DNA of 33,812 bases from an uncultured Bacillota bacterium (GCA_949292945.1 CASFAX010000016.1:1-33812), one strand, 5' to 3'; numbered from the stretch's first letter, positions 15,964-24,040 are shown. Numbers and translations: made by a program. Notes: generated from the sequence alone by a model not told the origin.

Positions 15964-15994
15964 TTTACCTTGGTATTATACCAAGGTTTATAAT
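15964..15994 (+). promoter_or_regulatory. MerR-type promoter and operator of the MATE pump
   Basis: TTTACC (-35, 15964-15969) and TATAAT (-10, 15989-15994) are 19 bases apart, longer than the sigma-A optimum. The spacer is filled by a perfect dyad: ACCTTGGTA (15967-15975), TTA, TACCAAGGT (15979-15987). A dyad in a 19-20 base spacer is the hallmark of promoters twisted into activity by MerR regulators. A minus-strand TATAAT inside the dyad could let the regulator repress its own gene. Confidence 0.88.
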
Positions 15995-16042
15995 CGATTT
16001 AAAGATAGCTTAAGACGTTTTTTAGAAGGAGACTTGATTTAA

Positions 16043-17401
16043 ATGATCGAACTGAGCGGAGACAATTTAACTAAAGGCAATCTGAGGAAGCAGCTTTTGA
16101 AATACGTGCTGTCATCCATTGCGGCCATGTGGGTGTTCACCCTTTACACCATGGTGGACGGAATGTTTGTGGCAAGAGGCGTGGGGCCGGACGCTCTGGC
16201 GGCGGTAAACCTTTCCATGCCGTTTATAAACTTTTCCTTCGGACTGAGCATACTCCTTGGCATAGGCGCAAGCACCAGGGCTTCCGTGTACAGGGGTCAG
16301 GAAAAGCATGACGAAGCCGACAAAATCTTCACCATGAGCGTTATAGGCGTCGCTGCCGTTTCCTTATTCGTAACGGCAGCGGCCCTTCTGAACCTTGAGA
16401 GACTGGCGTACTTCCTGGGAGCGACTGAGGTCACTCTCCAGTACGTAAAGCACTATCTGGGAATACTTCTCATATTCATACCGTTTTACATGACAGGATA
16501 CATTCTGGAGGTTATGGTAAAGGCCGACGGCTTTCCGCAGAAGGCCATATTCTACCCGCTGGCCGGAGCCGTTGCAAACATTGGGCTGGACTACGTTTTC
16601 ATCTTCCAGTTCCACTGGGGAATAGCGGGAGCGGCCTGGGCTACAGGCGCATCTCAGGTTCTGTCCTTCCTGCTCTTCCTGGAGCACTTCCTTGGAAGGA
16701 AGTCGGGATTCAGCTTCGTGAAGGTCAGGGTCAAGATAAGAGAGCTTCTCAGAACCGCAAAGCTGGGAATTTCCGACTGCGTGACGGAGTTTTCCATAGC
16801 CCTTGCAACCTTTATGTTCAACCACGTTCTCACCAGGACTTCAGGTGAAGAGGGAGTAGTGGTGTTCACCGTAATATCCTACGTTTCCCAGCTCATACTC
16901 ATGACAATGGTTGGCCTGAACCAGGGTATGCAGCCTCTCGTAAGCTATTACTTTGGCCGTGGCGAGGACAGGGCAAAGAAGTACATATTCAGGCTCTCGA
17001 TGAGAGTGGCAGCATTCTTTGCAGTGCTGGCCTGCGTCGCAGGAGTAATCTACCCGGACCCGGTAGTCGCAGCGTTTATAGACCCGTCAACAGAGCCGGA
17101 AATATTTGCTCACGGCGTTGCAGCCTTCAAAATGTACGCACCGGCCTTCCTGCCTCTGGGCGCAGTGGTGGTAATAAGCGGATACTTTACAGCCATCGAG
17201 CTGCCAAAGCAGGCAATGACCATTTCCATAGCCCGCGGCGCGGTGTTCGTAATAGCAGCCCTCCTCGTTCTCTCCTACATATTCGGAGAAAACGGCGTAT
17301 GGGTTACGATGACAGTATCCGAGACCTGCTCCCTGATTCTCGCAATCGCCCTTTTCATAAGGTACAAGAAATCAGGCGACGACAGAGTGGCAGAAGCGTA
17401 G
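16043..17401 (+). CDS. MATE-family multidrug efflux transporter
   Basis: This 452-residue protein has 12 likely membrane helices in two similar halves. The family pattern is seen in LYTMVDGMFVARGVGPDALA (about 35-54), LSMPFINFSFGLSILLGIGAS (57-77) and, at the start of the second half, FMFNHVLTRTSGEEGVVVF and MVGLNQGMQPLVSYYFGRG. These match the DinF/NorM-like multidrug and toxic compound extrusion pumps, which use a sodium or proton gradient to expel organic cations. The diverging BmrR-type regulator and its operator support a drug-induced role. AAGGAG lies 11 bases before the ATG, slightly far but acceptable. The gene is alone in its transcript. Confidence 0.92.
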   Translation: MIELSGDNLTKGNLRKQLLKYVLSSIAAMWVFTLYTMVDGMFVARGVGPDALAAVNLSMPFINFSFGLSILLGIGASTRASVYRGQEKHDEADKIFTMSVIGVAAVSLFVTAAALLNLERLAYFLGATEVTLQYVKHYLGILLIFIPFYMTGYILEVMVKADGFPQKAIFYPLAGAVANIGLDYVFIFQFHWGIAGAAWATGASQVLSFLLFLEHFLGRKSGFSFVKVRVKIRELLRTAKLGISDCVTEFSIALATFMFNHVLTRTSGEEGVVVFTVISYVSQLILMTMVGLNQGMQPLVSYYFGRGEDRAKKYIFRLSMRVAAFFAVLACVAGVIYPDPVVAAFIDPSTEPEIFAHGVAAFKMYAPAFLPLGAVVVISGYFTAIELPKQAMTISIARGAVFVIAALLVLSYIFGENGVWVTMTVSETCSLILAIALFIRYKKSGDDRVAEA

Positions 17402-17505
17402 TTTTAAGCTTTTAAGACCCCCTGAGCCACGCCACTTGACTACATTACCACATGACGGACTAGGACAAGCAATCAGCTTTTCATAAAATATAAAGTTCCT
17501 CAATC

Positions 17506-17544
17506 GAAAGAGCGACCTGGAGGCAGAACCCGGGCCGCTCTTTC
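17506..17544 (+). terminator. Possible terminator hairpin after the MATE gene
   Basis: GAAAGAGCG and CGCTCTTTC pair perfectly around a 21-base loop about 105 bases after the MATE stop codon. No T-run follows the stem, so termination is uncertain. Confidence 0.4.
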
Positions 17545-17598
17545 AGTGTGTGGCGGGCGTGGCCCTTACCCCCTATGATACTTGGTCGCGCCCCCTCG

Positions 17599-17637
17599 GT
17601 GCTCGGATTTCACTCAAAATCGAAAAACCACGAGCAC
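17599..17637. repeat. Second copy of the family A inverted pair
   Basis: GTGCTCG (17599-17605) and CGAGCAC (17631-17637) span 39 bases, exactly as at 2641-2679. The downstream flank AAAAAGACTCGGA also matches AAAAAGCTCGGA there, and the upstream motif continues as GGATT in both. The loop sequences differ. Confidence 0.7.
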
Positions 17638-17879
17638 AAAAAGACTCGGAATCGGTGGCCGCAACATGAAATAGTACCATCAGCACAGCCCAAATCAGGT
17701 TCCGCGTGGTACTGACAGAAGCAATTACATTGAAATAGTAGTACTTTCGTACTCGTTAAATCAAAAATCAGTTATGAATACGAGCATCAGTCTAGGCATA
17801 CGGTTTATAAATTGATGAATTGCGTGGCATAATTCACTTAAGTACACAGAGGAAAAATCTTCCGCTCTATATTATATTG

Positions 17880-18174
17880 CGGTTATGTAAATTGCCTCTA
17901 AAACAGGGTCTAGACCTTAACAAAGTTAAGGCATGAGGGATAATCTGATGGACTTTTACTTAACCGGGGCGGAAATTAGAGATGAAAAGTGGGGTAGAGG
18001 CAGGTGAGCAACTCTAAAATTGACAATTAATGGTAATTATTGGCTTAAAATCGGCTTTAGGCAGTGTGAAATACATGATGATAGGGTGTTAGTTAAGGTT
18101 TTCGGCACTCAGAAGCTCATTTTACCTTAACTCTGTTAAGGTAAGAGCGCTGAAACACCATGGTTTTACTTAAC
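17880..18174. repeat. CCTTAAC / GTTAAGG inverted-repeat element (family D), copy 1
   Basis: The element opens with CGGTTATGTAAA (17880-17891). It includes CCTTAAC-AAA-GTTAAGG (17915-17931), a lone GTTAAGG (18092-18098), the 10-bp dyad TTACCTTAAC-TCT-GTTAAGGTAA split by three bases (18122-18144), and TTTTACTTAAC twice (about 17954 and 18164). A second copy of the opening arrangement is at 29794-29845 with the same 35-base offset between the first block and CCTTAAC. Confidence 0.7.
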
Positions 18175-18223
18175 TGCACATTTTGATAAATTCCTGTTCA
18201 CCGTGACAGCCAGGAAAGCGAGG

Positions 18224-18413
18224 CGTTTGACCTAGCGATGGCGACATGGCAAAAATGTCAAAGCAGAATTTTACCTTGCACGGGTACCAAAGTCTAAAAG
18301 TCAAGGGAATCGACATCAGGCGGCGCGTTAGTCTTGACATTTTTGCGGGGCAGTAGGTGTTTCGCAAAAATCACCTTGACCTGGCCGCCTGATTCCTGCA
18401 CTGAGGTCAAACG
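18224..18413. repeat. Nested TTGAC / GTCAA inverted repeats (family F)
   Basis: Three perfect inverted pairs lie here: CGTTTGACCT (18224-18233) with AGGTCAAACG (18404-18413), GCAAAAATGTCAA (18249-18261) with TTGACATTTTTGC (18334-18346), and ATCAGGCGGC (18315-18324) with GCCGCCTGAT (18384-18393). The second and third pairs cross each other. Further GTCAAGG (18300) and CCTTGAC (18374) copies lie between, and a GTCAAGG follows at 18512. Confidence 0.7.
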
Positions 18414-18456
18414 AGCGGTGGCTCCCGCAAAATTCCATGCACCACATTCCACACAA

Positions 18457-18498
18457 ATGAAAACAGCCCGGGCGATTAACGCTCCGGGCTGCTTTCAT
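18457..18498 (-). terminator. Probable terminator of the P-type ATPase gene
   Basis: ATGAAA-A-CAGCCCGG pairs with CCGGGCTG-C-TTTCAT, with an inner GCG/CGC extension. On the minus strand the right arm reads into TTTTCATTTG. It stands about 160 bases after the ATPase stop codon, and no nearer hairpin was found. Confidence 0.6.
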
Positions 18499-18655
18499 GA
18501 CGGGGAGAGCCGTCAAGGAATATGGAAAATATATGTCAGCTTGCGATTTGATGTGCGCTTTCGCTAATCGGAAGGCGGAAGGACGTTCGGATCTCATGGC
18601 ACTGCGACTTGCGACTGTCGTCTATCGACCTACTGCCTGCCAGTTTACGCTTTGC

Positions 18656-21181
18656 CTAGTACTTTATAATCTTCACTATCTGGATTACGACGGTCGGCGC
18701 AAGGGCGAGGGCCAGTATCCAGCCGATCTGGGAAGCCGTAAGGGCTGCGATTCCGAATGCGCCGGCTGCGAAAGGCACCAGCAGTATGCAGAACAGCAGG
18801 ATTGCGCCGAGGACGAAGGCTCCGATGGTGTACACGTTGGTGAAGAGGCCTAGTTTGAATATGGACTCCTTACCTCTGGAGTTGAAGCCGTGCCACAGCC
18901 TTGCGAGGCAGAGGGTGGCGAAAGCCATGGTGGACGCCGTGGAGGCATCTGTCCTGAGCCCTATCATAAAGGCCGCAATAGTTGCAATTCCGATTACCAG
19001 TCCCTGAAGTCCTATCTGGATGAGGGTCGGTCTGGTGAGCACTGACTCGTCTCTCGGGCGAGGTTTCTCGCTGAGAAGGTGCGGATTGGTCGGTTCCATG
19101 CTTATGGCCAGGGCAGGCAGGCTGTCCGTGATAAGGTTTATGAACAGAAGCTGCACTGCGGTAAACGGCGTCGGCAGAGCCAGAAGCGATGCGTAGAGAA
19201 CCGTCAGTATTGCCGCCGAGTTTCCCGAAAGGAGGAACTTGATGGCGTTCTTTATGTTCTCGTATATGTTTCTTCCGTTGAGAACGGATTTTATGATGGT
19301 TGCAAAGTTGTCGTCGGTGAGAATCATGGAAGCCGCATCTTTTGCCACTTCCGTTCCCGTAATACCCATTGCCACGCCTACGTCGGCACTCTTGAGGGCA
19401 GGGGCGTCGTTTACACCGTCTCCCGTCATGGCTACGATGTTGCCCATATCCTGCCATGCCTGGACGATTCGGATCTTGTTGTCCGGGCTTACTCTTGCGT
19501 AAACGCTTATGTGAGGAAGCTTTTCGCGGAGAGTAGCGTCGTCCATGTCGTCAAGCTCCGTACCGGTTACAGCTATGTCGCCTTCCTGAAGGATTCCGAT
19601 ACGCCTTGCGATGGCGGAAGCCGTAATCTTGTGGTCGCCTGTAATCATGATAGGCTTGATGCCTGCGGCGATGCAGTCGGCAACTGCCTGAGCGGACTCA
19701 GGTCTAGGAGGGTCCATTTCGGCGATAAGTCCGAGGAAACGGAAATCCTTTTCGTCGTCAAAGTCGAGGTCTCTCGGCTCGTCAAAGGTCTTTTCCGCAA
19801 AGGCCAGAACTCTGAGGCCCTGGTTGGAAAGGTCAAAGTTATACCGCCTTATCTCTTCCTTTTTCTCTTCGCTGAGACCGGAAACCCGGTCGAGGATTAC
19901 GTCCAGAGCTCCCTTTGTGTACATGGTTACGGTGCCGTCTATGTCGTGAAGGGTGCTCATCAGTTTTCTGTCGGAGTCAAACGGAAGCTCTGAAAGGCGC
20001 GGGTACTTTTCCTTTACTGCGTCGTAGTTGCCGCCTTTGGCCACGTAGTAGTCGACAAAGGCTGTTTCCGTAGGATCTCCCTTTGTCACGCCGTCTGCAA
20101 TAACCGTGTCGTTGCAGAGGACTGACGCCTGAAGCAGTGAATCTATGAGATCATCGTCACAATAAACCTGTTCCACCGTCATCTTGTTCTGGGTCAGGGT
20201 ACCGGTCTTATCCGAGCAGATAACGGACACACAGCCCAGACCTTCGACAGCGTTCAGCTGCTTTATTATGGCGTTCTGGTCTGCCATGCGGGAGGTCCCG
20301 ATGGCAAGGGAAATTGTTATGATGGAGGATAAAGCCTCCGGTATGGCTGCAACCGCAAGGGCTACAGCGAATAGAAGTGCATCGGTTACTTCCATATCTC
20401 TGTATACGGAAAGACCGAACACGCCTATACAGATGATGATTATCGCCATTGAGAGTTTTTTGGAGAAGCCGTCCATGGTCACCTGAAGCGGCGTCTTTCT
20501 CTCGGCGGTATTGTTCATAAGGTCGGCGATTTTGCCAAGCTCGGTGTTTACGCCGACGCCGGTAACTACGGCAAGTCCGCGTCCGTATGTTACAAGGGAA
20601 CCTGAGAATACCATGTTTTTCTGGTCTCCCAGGGCCACCTTATCTCCTTCGATGACGTCTGAGAATTTCTCCACGCCTTCGGATTCGCCGGTGAGGGAGC
20701 TTTCGTTAACCTTGAGGGAATAGCTGTCTATGACGCGGGCGTCTCCAGGAACTATGTCCCCGGCTTCCAGCCTTATTATATCTCCGGCAGCCAGGTCCTC
20801 AGCCTTTATCTCCATGTGCTCGCCGTTTCTTATGACTTTGGCGGTAGGGGAGGACAGGCTCTTCAGGCTGTCCAGGGACTTTTCAGCCTTAAGGTACTGA
20901 ACGGTACCAAGTATGGCGTTGAGGATAAGTACGGCGATGATTACTGCGGTACTTTCCACGTTTCCCGTAGCCATGGAAATCATGGCCGCTATTATAAGGA
21001 TTATTACGAGAAGATCCTTGAACTGGCTTAAGAAGACGGCCAGTACGCTTTTCTTCTTCTTCTCGTAGAGCTTGTTGGGACCGTATTTCTCCAGGTTTTC
21101 CTTCACCTGGGCATCGGTAAGGCCACCCGTGCCTGTGCCGAACTCGGTCATAACTTCGTCGATTTTCTTGTTGAAGTACAT
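18656..21181 (-). CDS. P-type ATPase, calcium/manganese exporter type (P2A-like)
   Basis: This 841-residue pump has all P-type landmarks: TGES (164-167), PEALSS in membrane helix 4 (281-286), the phosphorylated aspartate D324 in SDKTGT, ITGDHKITA (513-521), TGDGVNDAP (586-594) and the N-terminal cation ATPase domain. Aligned by eye with SERCA, the site II ligands are kept (E282, N682, D686), whereas the site I glutamate of helix 5 (SERCA E771) is alanine (A657, in SGNSAAIL). That is the single-site pattern of secretory-pathway Ca/Mn pumps. It would export one Ca2+ or Mn2+ per ATP. A yybP-ykoY riboswitch directly upstream favours manganese, as for L. lactis YoaB. GGAGGA precedes the ATG. Confidence 0.92.
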   Translation of the reverse strand: MYFNKKIDEVMTEFGTGTGGLTDAQVKENLEKYGPNKLYEKKKKSVLAVFLSQFKDLLVIILIIAAMISMATGNVESTAVIIAVLILNAILGTVQYLKAEKSLDSLKSLSSPTAKVIRNGEHMEIKAEDLAAGDIIRLEAGDIVPGDARVIDSYSLKVNESSLTGESEGVEKFSDVIEGDKVALGDQKNMVFSGSLVTYGRGLAVVTGVGVNTELGKIADLMNNTAERKTPLQVTMDGFSKKLSMAIIIICIGVFGLSVYRDMEVTDALLFAVALAVAAIPEALSSIITISLAIGTSRMADQNAIIKQLNAVEGLGCVSVICSDKTGTLTQNKMTVEQVYCDDDLIDSLLQASVLCNDTVIADGVTKGDPTETAFVDYYVAKGGNYDAVKEKYPRLSELPFDSDRKLMSTLHDIDGTVTMYTKGALDVILDRVSGLSEEKKEEIRRYNFDLSNQGLRVLAFAEKTFDEPRDLDFDDEKDFRFLGLIAEMDPPRPESAQAVADCIAAGIKPIMITGDHKITASAIARRIGILQEGDIAVTGTELDDMDDATLREKLPHISVYARVSPDNKIRIVQAWQDMGNIVAMTGDGVNDAPALKSADVGVAMGITGTEVAKDAASMILTDDNFATIIKSVLNGRNIYENIKNAIKFLLSGNSAAILTVLYASLLALPTPFTAVQLLFINLITDSLPALAISMEPTNPHLLSEKPRPRDESVLTRPTLIQIGLQGLVIGIATIAAFMIGLRTDASTASTMAFATLCLARLWHGFNSRGKESIFKLGLFTNVYTIGAFVLGAILLFCILLVPFAAGAFGIAALTASQIGWILALALAPTVVIQIVKIIKY

Positions 21182-21227
21182 TGCATTTCCTCCTTCGTCG
21201 TGCTAAAAAAGTTTAACTTCGGGGGAA

Positions 21228-21276
21228 TAGAAAAAGACTTCCAAGATGCCAAAAGAAATAACATCTTAAAAGTCTT
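21228..21276 (-). terminator. Riboswitch-controlled terminator before the ATPase
   Basis: On the minus strand AAGACTTTTAAGATG pairs with CATCTTGGAAGTCTT through 15 positions (two G-U pairs, 13-base loop) and is followed by TTTTTCTATT. It lies between the aptamer and the ATPase ribosome site, as the expression platform. Confidence 0.85.
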
Positions 21277-21288
21277 GCTGTTTCAAGT

Positions 21289-21380
21289 AAAAGCGGTCTG
21301 CATCGATGTCTCCTTCGGACGTCATGCAAACGGGTAATTGACGCAAATTACTGCGATTAGTCGCCAGCTACTCCCTTTTA
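21289..21380 (-). ncRNA. yybP-ykoY manganese riboswitch aptamer
   Basis: The minus-strand leader of the ATPase carries AAAAGGGAGTAGC near its 5' end, a GCGTCAATT segment in the middle, a GTCC-GAA-GGAGAC hairpin, and GCAGACCGCTTTT at the 3' end. These are the conserved blocks of the yybP-ykoY element, which binds Mn2+ between its two stem arms. The closing stem pairs AAAAG with CTTTT. One G fewer than the usual GGGGAGUAGC is present. Followed by an intrinsic terminator, it most likely acts as an ON switch: Mn2+ stabilises the aptamer, prevents termination, and lets the exporter be made. Confidence 0.8.
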
Positions 21381-21418
21381 AAGAAAGTGCTTTTTCTATT
21401 CTGTTTTGTCTTGACGAT

Positions 21419-21447
21419 ACTATAACACTAATAAATTGATTTTGCAA
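21419..21447 (-). promoter_or_regulatory. Sigma-A-type promoter of the riboswitch-ATPase transcript
   Basis: TTGCAA and TATAGT on the minus strand are exactly 17 bases apart, placing the transcript start about 30 bases before the aptamer. Confidence 0.75.
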
Positions 21448-21464
21448 GAGATTTTTTGTATGAT
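21436..21464 (+). promoter_or_regulatory. Sigma-A-type promoter of ylmH
   Basis: TTGATT and TATGAT are exactly 17 bases apart, 29 bases before the ylmH start. Its -35 box directly abuts the -35 box of the opposing ATPase promoter. Confidence 0.65.
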
Positions 21465-21492
21465 ATTTTCAGACATCGAAAGGAGCGGGCAG

Positions 21493-22248
21493 ATGACAAA
21501 AGACGACAGATATTTAGAAGGACTCATAGAGGACAAAATCGAGCGGTGCCGCAGCCGGTACTCTCCCGAATACACGACTTTTTTAGACGCTCATCAGCAG
21601 TCGGTGGCGAGAAAGCTTGTGAGCCGGACGGCGGCAGGAGATGTAAACCTCTGCTTTTTCGGGGGTTACGATGATGCGGAAAGGGTTGTTTTCATGGCTC
21701 TTCCCGATTATATAACTGCGGAAGAGGCTGCACCCTTTGCGCTTATAAGGGCGACGTGCCGGGAGGGCGGACGGCCTCTCACTCACCGGGATTACCTGGG
21801 CTCTCTCACAGGCCTTGGCATAAAGCGGGAGCTTACAGGAGACATACTGGTTCGGGATGACGGGGCTGATATAATCGTCATGGAGGAAATCGCTGAATTC
21901 ATAATGACAAACTACGCCAAAGCGGGCAGAACGGCTCTTTCCCTCACCCAGGCGCCTCTTTCGGAGCTGATGATTCCCGAGAAGAAAGCCACCGTCGTAA
22001 AGGACACTCTTGCATCTCTTCGCCTTGACAACGTGGTGGCTTCCGCCTTCGGACTTTCCCGGACAAAGGCTGCAGAGGCCATAAAGAGAGGAATCGTATT
22101 CGTGGACAGCATCGAAGCCCTTAAACTCGATATGCAAATTGGAGAGGGCAGCAAGGTGGTTCTCCGCGGTTCGGGCAAGGTGTATTTAAAGGAAATCGGC
22201 GGAAAGTCCAGAAAAGACCGGATATACGTTACATTTGAAAAGTATTGA
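21493..22248 (+). CDS. ylmH: YlmH-family S4-domain RNA-binding protein
   Basis: This 251-residue protein ends in an S4 RNA-binding domain (about 175-235): RLDNVVASAFGLSRTKAAEAIKRG followed by the VFVDS and GSKVVLRGSGK strands. The N-terminal two thirds match the YlmH fold (VFMALPDYI, GLGIKRELTGDILV). In Firmicutes the gene usually sits in the division cluster with ylmE/F/G and divIVA; here it is alone. YlmH binds the large ribosomal subunit and has been linked to ribosome-associated quality control next to RqcP. The ATG at 21493 is chosen for AAAGGAG eight bases upstream; an earlier in-frame start at 21436 lies inside the promoter. A terminator follows. Confidence 0.9.
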   Translation: MTKDDRYLEGLIEDKIERCRSRYSPEYTTFLDAHQQSVARKLVSRTAAGDVNLCFFGGYDDAERVVFMALPDYITAEEAAPFALIRATCREGGRPLTHRDYLGSLTGLGIKRELTGDILVRDDGADIIVMEEIAEFIMTNYAKAGRTALSLTQAPLSELMIPEKKATVVKDTLASLRLDNVVASAFGLSRTKAAEAIKRGIVFVDSIEALKLDMQIGEGSKVVLRGSGKVYLKEIGGKSRKDRIYVTFEKY

Positions 22249-22266
22249 AGCCGGCATATTGACGGA

Positions 22267-22300
22267 AAGGACGGAAGTCTGCGGACAACCGTCCTTTTTA
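22267..22300 (+). terminator. Terminator after ylmH
   Basis: AAGGACGG pairs with CCGTCCTT around a 14-base loop and runs into TTTTTACG, 19 bases after the stop codon. Confidence 0.88.
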
Positions 22301-22435
22301 CGTATATTTAACATTACCGGGGTGGAAAGTTTAACACCGGAAGCCGTAAAATCAAATCGATTAGAAGGATAATGGGATAGGTCTATTCTCAGGCAGGCTG
22401 AATCTGCAGTGTAAAATGAGGGAGATAAAGAACTT

Positions 22436-24040
22436 ATGAAAGGAAAGCGTTTTACGGCGGTGATACTCCTGGTTTTCATAATCTGCACTCTGGCGGCGGG
22501 CTGCGGCAAGAGCGGTGAAAGCGGAGGAGAAAACGACGATAACATATCATATGCGGGAGGGACACTCAAAATAATTTCCGGTTCCGAAAACAAGGAACTG
22601 GAGCCGATACTGGAGGAATTTGAACGCAGGGAAGGTATAGAAATCGAGATGACGTACAAAGGATCCCTCGATATAATGCGCCAGTTAGGCGAGGAGGATA
22701 TACCTTACGATGCGGTATGGCCCGCAAGTTCTCTGTGGCTTACTACGGGAGATACGGATCACCGGGTTAAGCACGCCGAATCCATATCAGTATCGCCGGT
22801 GGTTTTCGGAATTAAGCAGAGCCTTGCCGAGGAGCTGGGTTTTGTGGACGAGGAAGTGTCGGTAAGCGACCTTCTGGAGGCGATTCAAAGCGGAAGCCTC
22901 AAGTTCTGTATGACCAGCGCCACTCAGTCGAACTCCGGAGCCAGCGCATACATAGGATTTCTCTACGCCCTTTTGGGAAATCCGGAGGTCATAACGTCAG
23001 ACGACCTGCAGGATCCCGCTCTCAGGACGGAAATACAGAATCTGCTCGCGGGAGTGGACAGATCCTCGGGAAGTTCCGACTGGCTTAAGGACATGTTTCT
23101 TCAGGGCGATTACGACGCCATGGTCAATTACGAGTGCCTGATGATACAGGCAAACCGTCAGCTGGAAGAACAGGGAGAGGAGACTCTCTACGTTGTGTAT
23201 CCTTACGACGGTCTGTCCATCGCCGACTCGCCTCTGGGATATGTGGATAACGGCGACGACGACAAAGAGGGCATGTTCCTGAGACTTCAGGAATATCTGC
23301 TCTCCGAAGAAGTGCAGAACCAGATACAGAAGACAGGACGACGCACCGGATATACGGGCGTATCTGAGGAGAACCGGGACGTGTTCAGAGCTGACTGGGG
23401 ACTGCAGCCGGACAGAGTACTTTCCCCGATAAAGATGCCGGCGACAGACGTACTGTTTGAGTGTCTGGATCTGTATCAGACCGATTTTAAAAAGCCGTCG
23501 CTTACGGTATACTGCCTGGATTATTCGGGAAGTATGGAGGGCGAGGGAAACCGGCAGCTGGTTCAGGCCATGGAGCAGATTCTGATTCAGGACAACGCGC
23601 GGAAGAATTTCCTTCAGGCATCGGAAAACGAGATAAACATTCTGATACCGTTTAACGGTTATGTCATAGACACCTACACCGCCGAAGGAAACGGAAGCGA
23701 TCTGGAGGCTCTTTACGATAACGTGAAGAATCAGATGGTGGGAGGGGACACCAACATGTACGCTGCCGCCTCCGCCGGAATAGAGATGATGAAAAACTAC
23801 GATCTTTCAAAGTATACTCCGGCTGTGATACTTCTGACCGACGGGCAGTCGGGAGGCTCTCCTTCGGATTTTCAGGCGGTTTACGAGAGCCTTGGAGTAG
23901 ACGTTCCGATTTTCTCCATAATGTTCGGACAGGCGGACGAAACCCAGCTTCAGCAGCTGGCAGACTATACCAACGCCAGGGTGTTTGACGGACGGGAAGA
24001 TCTTACGGAGGCATTCCGCAGCGTAAAGGGGTATAACTGA
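22436..24040 (+). CDS. Lipoprotein with solute-binding domain fused to a vWA domain
   Basis: This 534-residue protein starts with a lipoprotein signal (lipobox LAAGC, lipidated C23) and an acidic spacer. Residues about 42-330 resemble a type II periplasmic solute-binding domain: GTLKIISGSENKELEPILEEF, YDAVWPASSLWL, and SATQSNSGASAYIGFL, the oxyanion-type SNSGA loop. Residues about 355-530 form a von Willebrand factor A domain with a complete metal site: D362-Y-S364-G-S366, T439 in GGDTN, D469 in LLTDGQS. It would sit on the outer face of the membrane, bind a small anion and engage a protein partner through the vWA metal site. It opens the XpaC/TelA operon. Ligand and partner are unknown. No ABC permease is nearby. 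Confidence 0.85.
   Translation: MKGKRFTAVILLVFIICTLAAGCGKSGESGGENDDNISYAGGTLKIISGSENKELEPILEEFERREGIEIEMTYKGSLDIMRQLGEEDIPYDAVWPASSLWLTTGDTDHRVKHAESISVSPVVFGIKQSLAEELGFVDEEVSVSDLLEAIQSGSLKFCMTSATQSNSGASAYIGFLYALLGNPEVITSDDLQDPALRTEIQNLLAGVDRSSGSSDWLKDMFLQGDYDAMVNYECLMIQANRQLEEQGEETLYVVYPYDGLSIADSPLGYVDNGDDDKEGMFLRLQEYLLSEEVQNQIQKTGRRTGYTGVSEENRDVFRADWGLQPDRVLSPIKMPATDVLFECLDLYQTDFKKPSLTVYCLDYSGSMEGEGNRQLVQAMEQILIQDNARKNFLQASENEINILIPFNGYVIDTYTAEGNGSDLEALYDNVKNQMVGGDTNMYAAASAGIEMMKNYDLSKYTPAVILLTDGQSGGSPSDFQAVYESLGVDVPIFSIMFGQADETQLQQLADYTNARVFDGREDLTEAFRSVKGYN

Larger units (their letters stand above)
17402..18655. other. 1.25-kb gene-free repeat island between the MATE and ATPase genes
   Basis: No open frame here has a ribosome site or a recognisable product. 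The stretch is a mosaic. It contains a hairpin (GAAAGAGCG/CGCTCTTTC, 17506-17544), a CCCCCTGAGCCACGCCA block and a TGATACTTGGTCGCGC block that both resemble parts of the 7.6-kb gap. It also holds a family A pair (17599-17637), a middle AT-rich part with GTACCA, GTGGTAC and GTACTCG motifs (17670-17785), the CCTTAAC family (17880-18174), a nest of TTGAC inverted repeats (18224-18413), and a terminator (18457-18498). About 150 unremarkable bases follow before the ATPase stop. Confidence 0.65.

Noticed and set aside
18170..18597. Several 65-89 codon frames in the repeat island
   Set aside because: They lie on both strands over inverted repeats and the terminator, lack ribosome sites and resemble nothing known.
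17402..18655. A decayed insertion sequence or transposon in the repeat island
   Set aside because: No transposase remnant, no long terminal inverted repeats at the borders and no target duplication were seen; the inverted repeats are short and internal.
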